Shown in pieces: positions 20,658 to 31,639 of a DNA stretch of 64,000 nt. The position numbers and the translations under genes are program-made. The DNA is taken from contig JAGMUV010000001.1 of NCBI GenBank assembly GCA_020744425.1, positions 186,001 through 250,000 of the forward strand. Reading direction: 5' to 3'. The notes under the pieces are model-generated. The model did not search any database. It had not been told where the DNA came from and worked only from the letters and a program-made list of their open reading frames with translations. Numbering within the stretch: position 1 is the first letter of the stretch; every line of letters begins with the position of its first letter. This DNA comes from Dactylonectria macrodidyma. Lineage: Eukaryota > Ascomycota > Sordariomycetes > Hypocreales > Nectriaceae.

Positions 20658-23600
20658 CCAGCCCTCCGGAGCCTTGCCACAGGCGGGCAGTCGCCAAAGA
20701 TCGAGTGAGCTCTTCTATCCTTACCCAACAACCTCGACGCGACCACTCATGCATCACGCGCAGTATCGTCGCAGTCCACGGACTCAATCCAAAAAGCAAA
20801 CCCGTGAAACAACATGCTTGGGACACGTGGACGAAACCAGACGCGGAGGAAGCCAAAGGAAGACTTTGGCTCCGAGATGACTTGCCAAACACTTTGAAAG
20901 ATGCAAGAATATTCCTGTACGAGTACGACTCACGAATATTCTCTGGTAAACGTGAAGCGTTCTGGGATGCTGGAAACGAGTTTTTGGACCGTTTGAGAGG
21001 TAAAAGGCGTGACGTAAGACCACATCAGTCGAGACTACAGCTCCATTTGACTGACTGGTCCAAGGAACCTCGCCGGCCCCTGATGTTGATTGGACATAGT
21101 CTTGGTGGGCTGCTCATCAAGCAAGCTTTAGTCAACGCCCACGACAACCAGCATTATGCGGGCATCGAAGCCTCTGTGTATGATGGGAACCGCTCCCGGT
21201 TCAAGCATTAACAATCTGACTGGTGAATAGGAAAGGCATTGTCTTCTTTGGGACTCCCCATGAGGGTGGAAACAAGGACGAGGCGAAGATCAGTCTTGGA
21301 TTCACAGCCGCAAGGATAGCAAAGAAACTAGGCTTCGACTCCAACGACTCCATTGTCAAAGTGCTTACACCTGGCTCACTCTTTGGCGACTTTCTTCGAG
21401 AGTCATTTCGCCACCAACTTGAGAACTACTTCATTGTCTCTTTCTGGGAGAAAGAGAGCACGGTGGGTCTTTATCTTTTTACCAACAGCTGGTTGAAGTG
21501 AAAATAATCCGAATCCCTTAGCTCGTTACGAAAGAATCCGCAACGTTCGGTCTTGCAGGTCATCGCGAGACAATATTGGGCCTCGACGCGGATCACAGTA
21601 ACATGTGCAAATTCAACACCAAATTGGATGACGACCGAGACATTTATGAATGCGTGCAGAACAATATCACCTGGCTATATGATGAAGCCATGAAGGAAGC
21701 CAACATAACGGCGAGGCTGGAATCTCTGACAATATCAAGCGAGCATAGTATACACCAAAAAAGTGAGTTCTCGACGGAAGGACAGACATCTTAGAGCAGG
21801 GTGGCGATCAACTCAACATGAGGGCTTGGTTGAGTTGATGTCAGGGATGGCACTGTTTGATATATGGTCGTGCATGCTTGCACGGTTCACATAATGATCT
21901 TTCGTCCACCCAAGGCACAAGTTGATTGAGTTGATCGCCACCCTGTCTTAGAGACTATTTCATTGGTTAGAAGTCATTGTAAACAGCAGTCTTTGGCATC
22001 GCTTGCTAGACTCGATCGTTCTAATGAACACTGTCACGGCAGACTCAGACCTGGAGCTGACTAGTAGTCTAGGCGATCTCCAAGGCGTTTCGCAGTTCTA
22101 CGAGTCCGTATCATTGAGATTGCAAGACATTCGTGACACTCTTTCGACCCATCAGCCAGATGAATCTCTGGACTGGGTAAAACACACTTCTCTCTATCAC
22201 AGGTGGAGTCATCTATCATCTGATACAACTAGACAAGCACTTCCTGTTCTAGGGTTCCAAACCAATGATGCGACCGAAATATCTGCGGCACTAGGTGCCC
22301 GTTTCTTGCATCAAGGCGCCTCCATTATCCACCTCTCACATGATTGTCCACGTCTATCAATCCGTCCGATAATGCACACTGGTGATCAATCGGAATGGGC
22401 CGCTTCAGCGCTACTCTCCATGCTTCAACAAGTATATATGGGCAATAGCATTGACGAAGACTTCCCAGTTTATCTCATCGAGAAGAATGTTCTCCAGTAT
22501 GAAAGGGGAAAGTTGACACTTCGAACAGACAAAATTGCAACGGTCCTTGCCCGACTCTTGGACATGAACCCGCAAAGAAAATGGATAGTTCTTGTCCACG
22601 ATCTCGACTCATTACGCGATGATGTTAAAACAGAAGTCGGAAAGATGCTTGGGGGACTGATCGAGACCTCGTCGACGACTAGAACCCGAAACCTCCGAGT
22701 TGCTATGGTAGGGGGTGATCTCAAAACGGTACCAGAACTTTCCCGCCACTTTGGCGTCATCCACAACAAAACTGAGTATTCGGGTTAGTGACTTCTAACG
22801 ACAGCGTTAAATTTGTGCTGACACATGAGACAGAATGTTTAGCGAGCCTTCAATTTGACAATATGAACAACCGTCGAGATCGCATAATCCCTGCCACGAT
22901 CGGTACCAATCAATGGGTATGGGATAATCCGTCCTATCTGGCGTGGGAAAGCAAGGAATCAGCTGCCATTTGGATTGCTGGTAAACCGGGCAGTGGCAAA
23001 TCAGTGCTTGCAAAGACGATGCAAGAGAAACTGTTGTCGCAATGCGAGACAACTCAGTCCTTGGTTGCGTCTTGGTTCTACAGCGCCAGAGACAACCTCA
23101 CTGTACATAAGCAGATGATATCAGCGGTACTCCATCAGCTTTTAGCCCAGGATACGAAGCTATTTGCACAGATGAAGTGGACGTACAGATCGGTATTCAT
23201 GCAGCATGATGGCCAACTTTCCAACACATGGCCGGTGGTGAGTTTGAAAGAGGCCATGTCAGCCATATTCACAAACCCGCCGATTTCCAGCAGATCATGC
23301 CTGATTGTTGCTGATGGCTTGGATGAGGCCAACATCAATGACGTTGGGAACGACTGCACACGACGGGATGCTCTTCGTTTCATGCTTGGCCTGACACTGA
23401 AGGCGCTCCCTCTCAAGATCATCTTCTTGAGTCGACCATTCGATGATATCAACAAAATTCTGAAGGATCAGTATTTCATTTCCATGCACCATGTCAATCG
23501 TCCAGATATTGTCTTTCTGATTGAGCGGGGCGTTGAGGACTTAACTCGGAGATTGGATGGCTATGATTCAGACGACGAGTACCCCACAGCACAAGCAGAC

Positions 23601-25298
23601 AGCAGCAGTTCGGCGGATTATTTCCAGAAGGCTCATCACGAGAAAAAGGAGATGGTTTTAGACGTTGAGAACTACCTCAAGGTCAATGCGAAAGGGGTCG
23701 TACTCTGGGTTACCACCGTCATTGACATTCTGAAGAGAAACTGCAAGGAGGAACCCTTATATGACCTTAAAGCTCTCAAGAAGCATCTCGAGGGCCTCCC
23801 ACTCGACTTAAGCCGCCTCTACTGTCGAATCACGGCTGACCTGCTGCAGAGTTTCAAAGGCAGCCAGACTACGTTGGAGAAATCCCGCCGGGCATTGATG
23901 TGGGTCTCGGTTGCGACCCAATATCCTTTGCAGCTACAAGACCTGCTAGAAATCATCTCCCATGATTTCAGCAGCCCCGGGAACGCAGAAGTCGAAAGTG
24001 CTATGGGCGGATTCTCAGACTGGTTGTCATTCAAGAGATCTGTTGAGAGACTGTGCGGCCCATTCATTGAGTTTATAACGGTCAATGCCGGAACGAAGAG
24101 TGCCACCAACGAAGCTCAATGGCTCGCTTTACAACTATCCCACGAAAGTGTCAGGACTTTCCTGCAACAAGACCCAGGCTCATTGGAGCTGGGATTTTCC
24201 TCTACGGAAGCAGAACGACGGGTACGCGAGGAGAGGAGGCGATATATGAGAGAAGCCCTACCGACTCTGAAACCCATGCTGTTCTCCTCAATCTACCAGA
24301 AGGAAGATGGCAGACAACATGATTTTTGTCGCTACATGGAGAGTCGACCGCTCATGTGTTTCATCCTGTTGACACTGGACTTTGAGCTGCAAGAAGTCAT
24401 ATCCCGACCAGACCGGAAAGCAACCCTGGCAAATGAGTTCGGCCAATCCGCCAACTCGACTTCGGTTTTTTTCGTTTTCCCATTCTTGAACGCAGCTTCC
24501 TTGCTAAGGGCCTGCGGCTTCTTTCATTTTACGGAGCCTGGTTACCCATCATCGCTCTTTAGCTGTGAAGGCGGAACAACGCTGCTAGAGCACCTATTCC
24601 TCGTCGCCTGCGCTGAAGGAAAGCTCAATGCAGTAAACGTCCTTTTGACACTGATCATTTATCCTAACAGCGACCAGGTAGCTGCTATTGCTGCATCATT
24701 GAAAGATGCAGCAAGGCAAGCCTCGATTAGTTGGGAGGTACTAGGGGAGCCTCGTCATGTGACTCATGTTATTCGACCACTGAGTTCTACGCCCAAATTC
24801 ACTGAGTGTAGACGGTGTAACGTCGTCACCTCTGCCAGTCAAGTTGCCTCGACTATCTCTCAGGTTTTTGTTGATGGTATATTAAAACGGTCTCAGGATA
24901 CCTTGGAAATGCGATGGGGAATTTCGTTCCATGACAGCCCGACAAATCTTAGTGGGATACTTCGTTCGAAAGACAACCGGGATCATTCTATTTATCGCAG
25001 AACTCCGTTTACGAAAGTCAAGGGGGAGTTCTCTTGGGAAGTTGGCATATCCAGAGATCCGGGGCGGGCAGGGTCAGACACCTTGCCCATGCGCCCGTGG
25101 CTGCATTCAATCCTGCGGCGGAACGCCACGGAAGCCGAGATCGACCTAGCAACACCATCACGGGCATTATCACAGGGCTCCAGGCGCGCAAGGGGTGCCT
25201 CGCAAGGCACCACGGGAGGAAGGGGCTCATCTATAGTGAGCTTCGCCGAGATGGTTGAAGTGAGGCGCATATTATATAAGACAGGATGGATTGGATGA
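20658..25298 (+). CDS. NLR-type receptor: serine-hydrolase (SesB-like) domain fused to NACHT ATPase
   Basis: Exons 20658-20704, 20764-21177, 21231-21462, 21522-21762, 21971-22783 and 22834-25298 stay in one frame through five GT-AG introns (59, 53, 59, 208 and 50 nt), giving about 1403 residues; the true start lies in an unresolved upstream exon. Numbering from the first visible codon, residues of about 13-310 are an alpha/beta hydrolase: KIDIVAVHGLNP, nucleophile serine in GHSLGG (about 128), FFGTPHEGG and the histidine in LDADHSNMCKF (about 256). A linker (about 310-582) precedes the NACHT domain: Walker A GKPGSGKS at 632-639, Walker B LIVADGLDEA, and the sensor-like FLSRPFDD. No clear repeat array follows; one ankyrin-like stretch (LVACAEGKLNAVNVLL) appears late and the last 150 residues are low-complexity. 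By family, the hydrolase is the death effector triggered by the NACHT switch. The 208-nt intron contains a MITE. Confidence 0.82.
21789..21796. repeat. left target-site duplication of the intronic MITE
   Basis: The 8 bp tcttagag is repeated exactly at 21946-21953, on the other side of the element. Confidence 0.93.
21797..21945. mobile_element. non-autonomous hAT-type MITE inside an NLR intron
   Basis: A 149-bp element with perfect terminal inverted repeats of 20 bp (CAGGGTGGCGATCAACTCAA at the left; its complement at the right) is flanked by identical 8-bp copies of tcttagag at 21789-21796 and 21946-21953. The 8-bp duplication and CAGGG ends are typical of hAT transposons. There is no coding capacity, so it must have been moved by a transposase elsewhere. 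It sits wholly inside intron 21763-21970 of the NLR gene; removing the element and one target copy leaves a 51-nt intron, the normal size here. The subterminal region repeats the ttgagttgat motif. Confidence 0.93.
21946..21953. repeat. right target-site duplication of the intronic MITE
   Basis: Identical to 21789-21796. The unmutated pair implies recent insertion or lack of RIP at this site. Confidence 0.93.
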
Positions 25299-25960
25299 TA
25301 CAGCTTGTTGATTAAGTTAATATATTAAGATATTATATAAAGCTTATAGTAATAAGTCCTAAGATTATAGGTAAGCTTAAAAGGCTTATAAATAAGCTAT
25401 TCTAGCCTAGTATAAGCTGTGCTAGCTATTTAGGTGATTAGAAAAAATAAGTAGGGGCCATGTAACGCCAGGCGTCTATATTACATAAGTTGTAACAATT
25501 ATTTAGTTTCTAAGTATTATTAGTAATAGCAATAGCATCTAACTTATAAATAGAACGGGCTTTATATATGTATGTAACCTTTAATATAACTTTATTATAT
25601 TAATACAGTAGGATTAATAGGTTATAATATTATTTTTAATATTAGAAGACTTTTAAGTCTTAGGTTTATTTACAGCTTATATATACACAGATCGCGATAT
25701 TAAGTAATATAATGATTAAAATGATTTTAAAGCTACCTAGGTTATTTTTAATATATATATATTCTAAGTATATTAAGCTAGAAAAGAGGCATAGCTTCAG
25801 CTCCTGGACATTAATAGCGCTATTTATTACTAACTTAAATATTAGTATCTTACTAATACTACGCCTATTATATAGTAATATAACAATTTCCTTATCTTTA
25901 CTTGAGATGATGTTATTCAAGGTGTCCTTATACTTAACCTAGCTTTATATAAAGGTGAGG
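25299..25960. other. AT-rich patch next to the NLR gene
   Basis: Composition drops sharply right after the NLR stop codon into TA-rich sequence like that of the large right-hand block, and recovers at about 25960. No gene or recognisable transposon domain remains. It is probably a RIP-degraded transposon fragment, and it may have truncated the 3' end of the NLR gene. Confidence 0.55.
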
Positions 25961-26658
25961 CAAGCAGAGTCGCACTTGCCTGCAAACGTGATTGCGGGAG
26001 TGAGGATGTCTGTTAATGGAGGCGAGATGCGGGGGAGAACGATTGATCCAGTGTCATGACTATCGCGTACCAAATGCGACAAATCATGATCAAAAATTCT
26101 TAAAATACCTACAGAACCTCTTCCGTCTTCTAGAAGCTATCACAGGGGTGTTTCCTAATCGTGCACAAAACCCTTTGTGCGCACTTGCACAACCTCAGCT
26201 GACTCGGTACCAACGACAGCCTCACCTTGAAATGACAAAGAATCCTGCCCGGATCTCACCGGCTGTAATTAGAAACGGTCTAGATCTCTTCGCATTGCAC
26301 CAGAATGCGAAACTCGTGCATTATCACAGGTCCCGAACGCAGGGGCGGCGTCTTTCGCCACAGAGATTGCACCAGGCTGCGCCTCAACTGTGATATCCCA
26401 TCAGGCTGACCCCTCAGTGGTAATTCACCCTCTGAGCTGAAAACTAGTGACGGACCAAAGTGCAATATTGGCCGCTGATTGTTTACCCCTCACTGCGGGT
26501 GAAAAGTGCAGATTAAGATGTCTTGTGAATTTCTTCAAAGTTCGTCGTATATAACTCAAAGCATTTGAGGCAAAACCTCAACCAACGCACTCCGTATTCA
26601 CCAAATTGACTCGTATCTGTTCCGTCACCCATTATGCCGTCCTGGGAATCCCGCAAAC
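25961..26658. other. gene-free GC-normal flank of the small island
   Basis: Normal composition returns here. No frame shows a family pattern. The right end is likely the promoter of the orphan pair. Confidence 0.4.
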
Positions 26659-27298
26659 ATGGGCCCTTGCAAAAAGGCCGCCCTCGCCATCGCAGCGGAG
26701 GGGGCCTTTAGATACTATCAAATGGACGACTACCGGCGCTGAGAGGCCCACCAGGAGGCCCTGAAAATAGGCCAATCGCTCGTCAAACACGGAGGCCGCG
26801 CCCTCTCCGCCGCAATCGACTGGCTGAGCACACCTGCAGAGCCACAGGAGAGCCCCGACCAGCGGCGCAAGCGACTGAAGGCGCGCGAGATCGACCTCAA
26901 GCGCGGCGCGATTCGGCGCCAGCAGCAGCTCCTGAAGCTGAGAAGCGATGCCCTCGTTCGCATCGAGAGGCGGTCTCGCTCCCAGCGGTGGAGGAAGCTA
27001 GGCGACTTTGCGGAGAAGCTGCTCGTGCGGGCCGTCAAGAGCAGCCTCACGCACGTGGCTTTTCACATCGGCGGGCACTTAGTTACCCCTGGGCCGGGGG
27101 GGTTTGCTGGGACGGCGTTGGCGCATGGGATCGAGAAGACGAAGTGGGTGCAGTTGTGGGTGGACAAGGATGTGAGTCACCACAGGGATGGAGTGACCAT
27201 GGAGTTGGAGTGACCACGGAGTTGGAGTGACGGTGCTGACGATAGTCTGGCAGGATGTCATTGATACCTTTGCGTCAGCTTCTGCTATTACTTCTTAG
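26659..27298 (+). pseudogene. orphan basic protein gene with one in-frame stop
   Basis: From ATG 26659, an exon to 27171 and a second exon 27254-27298, joined over an 82-nt GTGAGT...GGCAG intron with a GCTGACG branch-like site, read as 185 residues if one TGA at 26740-26742 (codon 28) is disregarded. The rest is continuous, GC-rich and helical, with many Arg and Lys (for example DQRRKRLKAREIDLKRGAIRR) and a glycine-rich C-terminal part (HIGGHLVTPGPGGFAG). There is no signal peptide, membrane segment or motif I recognise. The stop follows CGGCGC and may be a CGA to TGA change, as RIP would make; after it no in-frame ATG is close. It is either a freshly disabled gene or one with a start or splice I have misjudged. 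The intron contains a short tandem repeat. Confidence 0.5.
27189..27232. repeat. short tandem repeat in an intron
   Basis: About two and a half copies of a 17-bp unit, ggagtgaccayggagtt, lie within the intron 27172-27253. Confidence 0.6.
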
Positions 27299-27354
27299 CT
27301 GCGGGATCTACCCGGCTTCGATACCTTGGGACCTTGACTGATACGTACAATGAC

Positions 27355-27775
27355 ATGGGCACCATGGACGTTACCTCGTACGCCGGAAGCGATCTGGACG
27401 GAACACTGGGTGAGTACGTCAACAAGTCTTCGGACAAGGAAGGAGCTGACGGTACTCGCAGGCACGCTGGATGAGCAGCTCGCGATCCTCCAGGAGAACA
27501 ATGAAGCGCTGGCGGCCCTCGCGCAAAACCACAAAGAGCTCCTCACCCAGCAGGACGCTACTCTCTTCGAACCTCACTTCGGTGACTCCGACACCCACAA
27601 CCCGGCGGACAGCACCGTCAAGGAGACGAGCAACCAGCGCTTCTGGACGCCTCTGGTCGGCCCTAACGAGCAGCCGTTGACCTGCGATGCTGCTGGGCAT
27701 TACTTTGATCCTGCCACTGGCCAAGAGATACCGTACTCGCAGACGCATTACCCCAAGCCTAGCTCTGGGTCTTGA
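27355..27775 (+). CDS. orphan acidic protein of 122 residues
   Basis: Exon 27355-27409 and exon 27462-27775 are joined over a 52-nt intron (GTGAGT...CGCAG, branch-like GCTGACGG), restoring a single frame in which codon use is GC-rich. The product begins MGTMDVTSYAGSDLDG, forms a probable coiled coil at about residues 20-48 (DEQLAILQENNEALAAL), then an acidic spacer and a C-terminal part with GHYFDPATGQEIPY. I recognise no family. It starts 57 bp after the end of the preceding orphan on the same strand, and the two stand alone between AT-rich sequences. ATG 27355 is preferred over 27350 because only its frame crosses the intron. It lacks a signal peptide, so it is not a classical secreted effector. 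Confidence 0.6.
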
Positions 27776-28610
27776 GAAGGGCCTTGCGCTAGAGTCTGAG
27801 TTGGATTGATTGGTGTGCTTGGTATGTTGGGCCGTAGATACCAGGGACAGCGGCGTTAGATCATCGGCCAAGGGTGAACTGTCAAGAGCGGAGTGATGTA
27901 TATTGCAGGATATACTGCTATTCGGCACTGACTTGTCGCAGGGGCTTGATCCAAGACACCAAAGTCGGGTGTGTTGGCTTTGATTCGAAGAGGTAGCGCG
28001 TATTCGATGAAATTGCCCGAGTTGCCGGTCAAGATATCCCCCCAGTACCAGCGTCAATACATGATACGCCTGAGCGCTCTCTCTTTGTGTATTTTTCTAA
28101 ACAAGTAGCATAGCCAAGTCACTCACAGCCTAGCATGCGTCGCCTTCGTCTCCGCAGCAGCAGCCGCAACAGCGCATACAAAGACGAAAGCGAGGAAAAC
28201 AAACGCACAGTCCTCGCTGCCAGGCGGAGGAATCGACAGCTGGCTGACCAGTCCGCCCAGAACCGCCGCCGGAGGACCGCGGAACCTAGCGGCGATTGCG
28301 AGGGGGGTTCCTGGGAGGTCGCAGGCTGAGAAGTCGATCTTCGTCGTCCACGGGTTCATGGTGACTTGACGGCTTAAATTAGGGTAGAACGGTCTTGCGC
28401 TGGAACTTTACCTCGAGAAGGTGCTGTGGCTAATATAGTACCCCTGAGCTAGCCACTGTAATGGTTGTGGCACTGCCACATTGCACAAGCTGACGCGTTA
28501 AACAGCGAACGAATTATGTCGGAAAGCTAGCGTAGCACTTACCATGCAGTGCCTACCTACTGGTAATACCCACCTACCGGTAAGCAAAAAAAAGAATTCC
28601 CTATATAAAA
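27776..28610. other. no firm gene; border of the AT-rich block
   Basis: A minus-strand frame 28359-28123 would encode 78 residues ending in a hydrophobic stretch (CAFVFLAFVFVCAVAAAAA), but it lacks support from family or splicing. The sequence becomes AT-rich from about 28600. A short imperfect repeat (ctacctactggtaa / cacctaccggtaa) lies at about 28553-28583. Confidence 0.4.
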
Positions 28611-28619
28611 TTCACATTT

Positions 28620-29270
28620 TCAGCCTTATGGGAAAAACTTAATAAAAACTGTATAAATAAATTTATTTCTAGAATTCGGGTTAAAACTGAATGAATTTTA
28701 ATATTTTCTCGGTCTTTTTACTTCGCGGCTGCTGCGGGTGCGTATGACGGGTAACTCTTCTGCTTCTGAATTTGAACTTCTATTCTCTTGCATCCCTCTT
28801 ACCTTAATTATATCTTTAATAGCCCCTATCTCTTTAATTGCCTAGTTTGGCTTAGAAGTAGTTTTACTAGCTACTAGAGCCTTAGTTAATGTTATAAACT
28901 TCTTATTAGGATTAGGTATTGCCTTCCTCTTCTTACTTCTATTTAACTAGCTGACTTTCTCTTTTAGATTAATGACTCTTATATTTAGTAAGGCTATCTT
29001 TAACTCTTAGGCTTTAAACTCTTTTAATATTATAGAATACTGTCTTCTAATTAAAAGGCTCTTATTTTTTTTTAGATTATTAATATAATAGCTAGTCTTT
29101 AGTATATTATTAAAGTTATATTATCTATTACTAAGGCCTTTTAATATAAGCATAGTTTCCTTCTTATTTAGCTAAATCTCTAGATATATAAGGGCTTTTT
29201 ATTATAAAATTAGCTAATTCTTAATTACTCTTTAGCTTAAGAGTATGTTTTTCTTAGTTATATTCACTTC
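28620..29270 (-). pseudogene. remnant of a Fot1/pogo-like DNA transposase C-terminus
   Basis: Reading the minus strand with scattered stops, one finds SRDLAK and a helical stretch, then RKRKAIPNPNKKF, followed by an acidic Ser/Glu-rich tail. This order matches the C-terminal part of Tc1/mariner-type Fot transposases of fungi (helical region, KRK-x-x-PNxxF, acidic tail). The catalytic DDE part is absent; the remnant ends where LTR element A begins at 29276, so that element probably inserted into it. Heavy transition mutation makes this a pattern-level call. Confidence 0.45.
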
Positions 29271-29275
29271 CTTAA

Positions 29276-29450
29276 TATAAGAATTAGAGCTAATAGAGCT
29301 ATAGTTTTATTAGATAAGAAGCTATATAATATAGGCTAGACTAGCTCTTTAGTAAGGGCTTGCTAAGCACTCACTAAGTAAATACTTACACACCACCCTA
29401 TACCTACTTTTAGATCTCTTATATAATACCTTAATAGACTAACCCTTATA
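29276..29450 (+). repeat. 5' LTR of element A
   Basis: It pairs with 45013-45186. The differences seen are mostly transitions. Ends read TATAAG...CTTATA, consistent with TG...CA ends after RIP. Confidence 0.8.
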
Positions 29451-31639
29451 ATTCATTCACTTTTATATTATAGTAAATTATTAATATATTATATAAAATA
29501 AAAAGGAATATATTACTAAACCTAGGCATTACTAAGTAAGTAATAAGTAAATTATAAATAAATATAGGACTATTTACTTAAAACTCTATATAAAATGAAG
29601 CTAGAGAAAACCTTGAACTACTAATTATAAATAATAAAGGATTCTAATTAGAATATAATCTAATTAATTACTTAATTTAAAAAGAAATTAAAATAAGGCT
29701 ACTTTATATACTTTATAAAGATAGCTTTTATAAAGAATTATTATTACTTATAGTTTAATAATTAATAATTAAGTAATTATTAAGAAGTTTATAATTAGGT
29801 TTTAAGAATAATAATAATAAAATATAATTACTTTTCTATATTATAATATAATAATAAGAATAAGATTAATATTTCTAAGAAAAACTATTAAAATAATTTA
29901 TTAAAAGTTTAAATAAGAAAGATTTTAAAAAATATAATAGATTATTATATTATCTTTATATAATATTAACTAAAAGGACTAATAGAATTTAAATTAATAA
30001 TTAAATAGAAATAATAAAGATAGTAAATAATTTTTAAGTATTTATTAAAATATATTAAAAGGTCTTTTAATTTATAATTAAACTCTCTTTATTATTATAA
30101 ACTTAGTAAAGAGATTATTTAAAGAATTTTATATACTCTATATAGGACTAATTTATAGCCTTTTTAAAAAAGCTTTATATAAACTCTAAATAGAAAAAGG
30201 TTAAATTATATAAAGAGCTTATAGCTTTTTAATAGCTCTTTAACTAATTACTAATAGAATACTTTAATATATAAAGATCTTTATATTCTTTATTAAAAAT
30301 AAAGAATTTAGAAAAAGATAAAATACTTATATTATAATATTACTATAGACTTTAAAATAAGGTTAAAAGAGATATTTAAAAGATATAAGTTAATATTTTA
30401 TAAGTTAGAGAACTTATATTAAAAGTATAATAATTATAATAACCCTATAGCTAATATAAGAATATACTTTTAAGCTAAAGTAAGAAGAGAAACTACTTTA
30501 ATAATAAGTAAGAAAGGCTATAGAAAAGATATATATTAAAAACCCTAATATATATACTATAAAGCAGACCCTATATTCTATAAGGATAAGAAAACTTAAT
30601 AAGAAGTAAAGAAAGAAGTAATTACTTTAACTACTTAAGATTAAGTAATTAATAAGAGTATAATAAGTATTTAATAAAGCTAAGAGATAATTCCTATATT
30701 CAGTATTATAACTATAATAAGAAGGGCTATTTTATTAATAAGTGTATAATAATTAAAAGAGCTCTTAATAAATAAAATTAAAAAAGCTATTAGAAAACTA
30801 TAATAATATAATAATTTAATATAAAAGTTAAAGAGATTAATTTATTAGAAAATAATTAAGTATAGAGTTTAAAAATATAACCTTTATATTAAAACTATAT
30901 TTTATATTAATTAGTTTAAGTACTTAAGGATAAGTGATTATTCTCTAAGTATATAATAAATATAAGGTTAAAGTAGATATAAATATAATTATAGAAGTTA
31001 GTTTAATTAATAAGAAGTTAGTATAGAAGCTAGGCTTTAAACCTATACTAAATTAGTAAGCTTTAAAGCTAGTAAGGTTTAATAAGACTACTTATTCTAT
31101 ACTATAAGTATATTAAATAATATTCTTCTTTTTTAATTACTAAGGGTTAGTAAAGAAAATAAGATATTTATTTATAAAAGCTTTATAAAACTAACTTAAA
31201 GAAATAAATAACTTACTATTAGTAAAAAAGATTATAAACTAAGAAGGTATTATAATTAATATATATATAAATATATAATATTATAAAGTAGTCTTAATAT
31301 AAAATCCTAATTCTTTTATAAAAGACTTTATTATAAATAATAAAAAGGTATATATTATATATATATATAGTATATTAGTATTAAATAAGTAGCTATTACT
31401 TACTTTTAGAAAAGAGAATAATAAAAGGATTAATATACTATTATCTGAACTTAAGTTAGAATAAGAGATCTTTAGTAAAGCTAAAGTAAAGAAGTTATTA
31501 TTCTTAGAAGGAGTAGAATATTCTATTAAACTAATAGAAAGTAAAGAGCCTCTTTTAAGGATAATATACTTTACTAATAAGAAGTAAGTAGAGATTATTT
31601 ATAATTACTTTATTAAGAATATAGAGATTAGTTAAGTAA

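Noticed and set aside
20638..20880. Open frame overlapping the NLR 5' part
   Set aside because: It is a shadow frame: the overlapping frame encodes the hydrolase start IVAVHGLNP.
22003..22788. Separate 261-codon gene between the hydrolase and NACHT parts
   Set aside because: A 50-nt intron (22784-22833, GTTAGT...GACAG with a GCTGAC branch-like site) joins it in frame to the NACHT exon, and it has no ATG at its start.
28123..28359. Minus-strand 78-codon frame with a hydrophobic C-terminus
   Set aside because: The opposite strand has an equally open Arg-rich frame; the hydrophobicity may simply reflect GC-rich composition. There is no family support.
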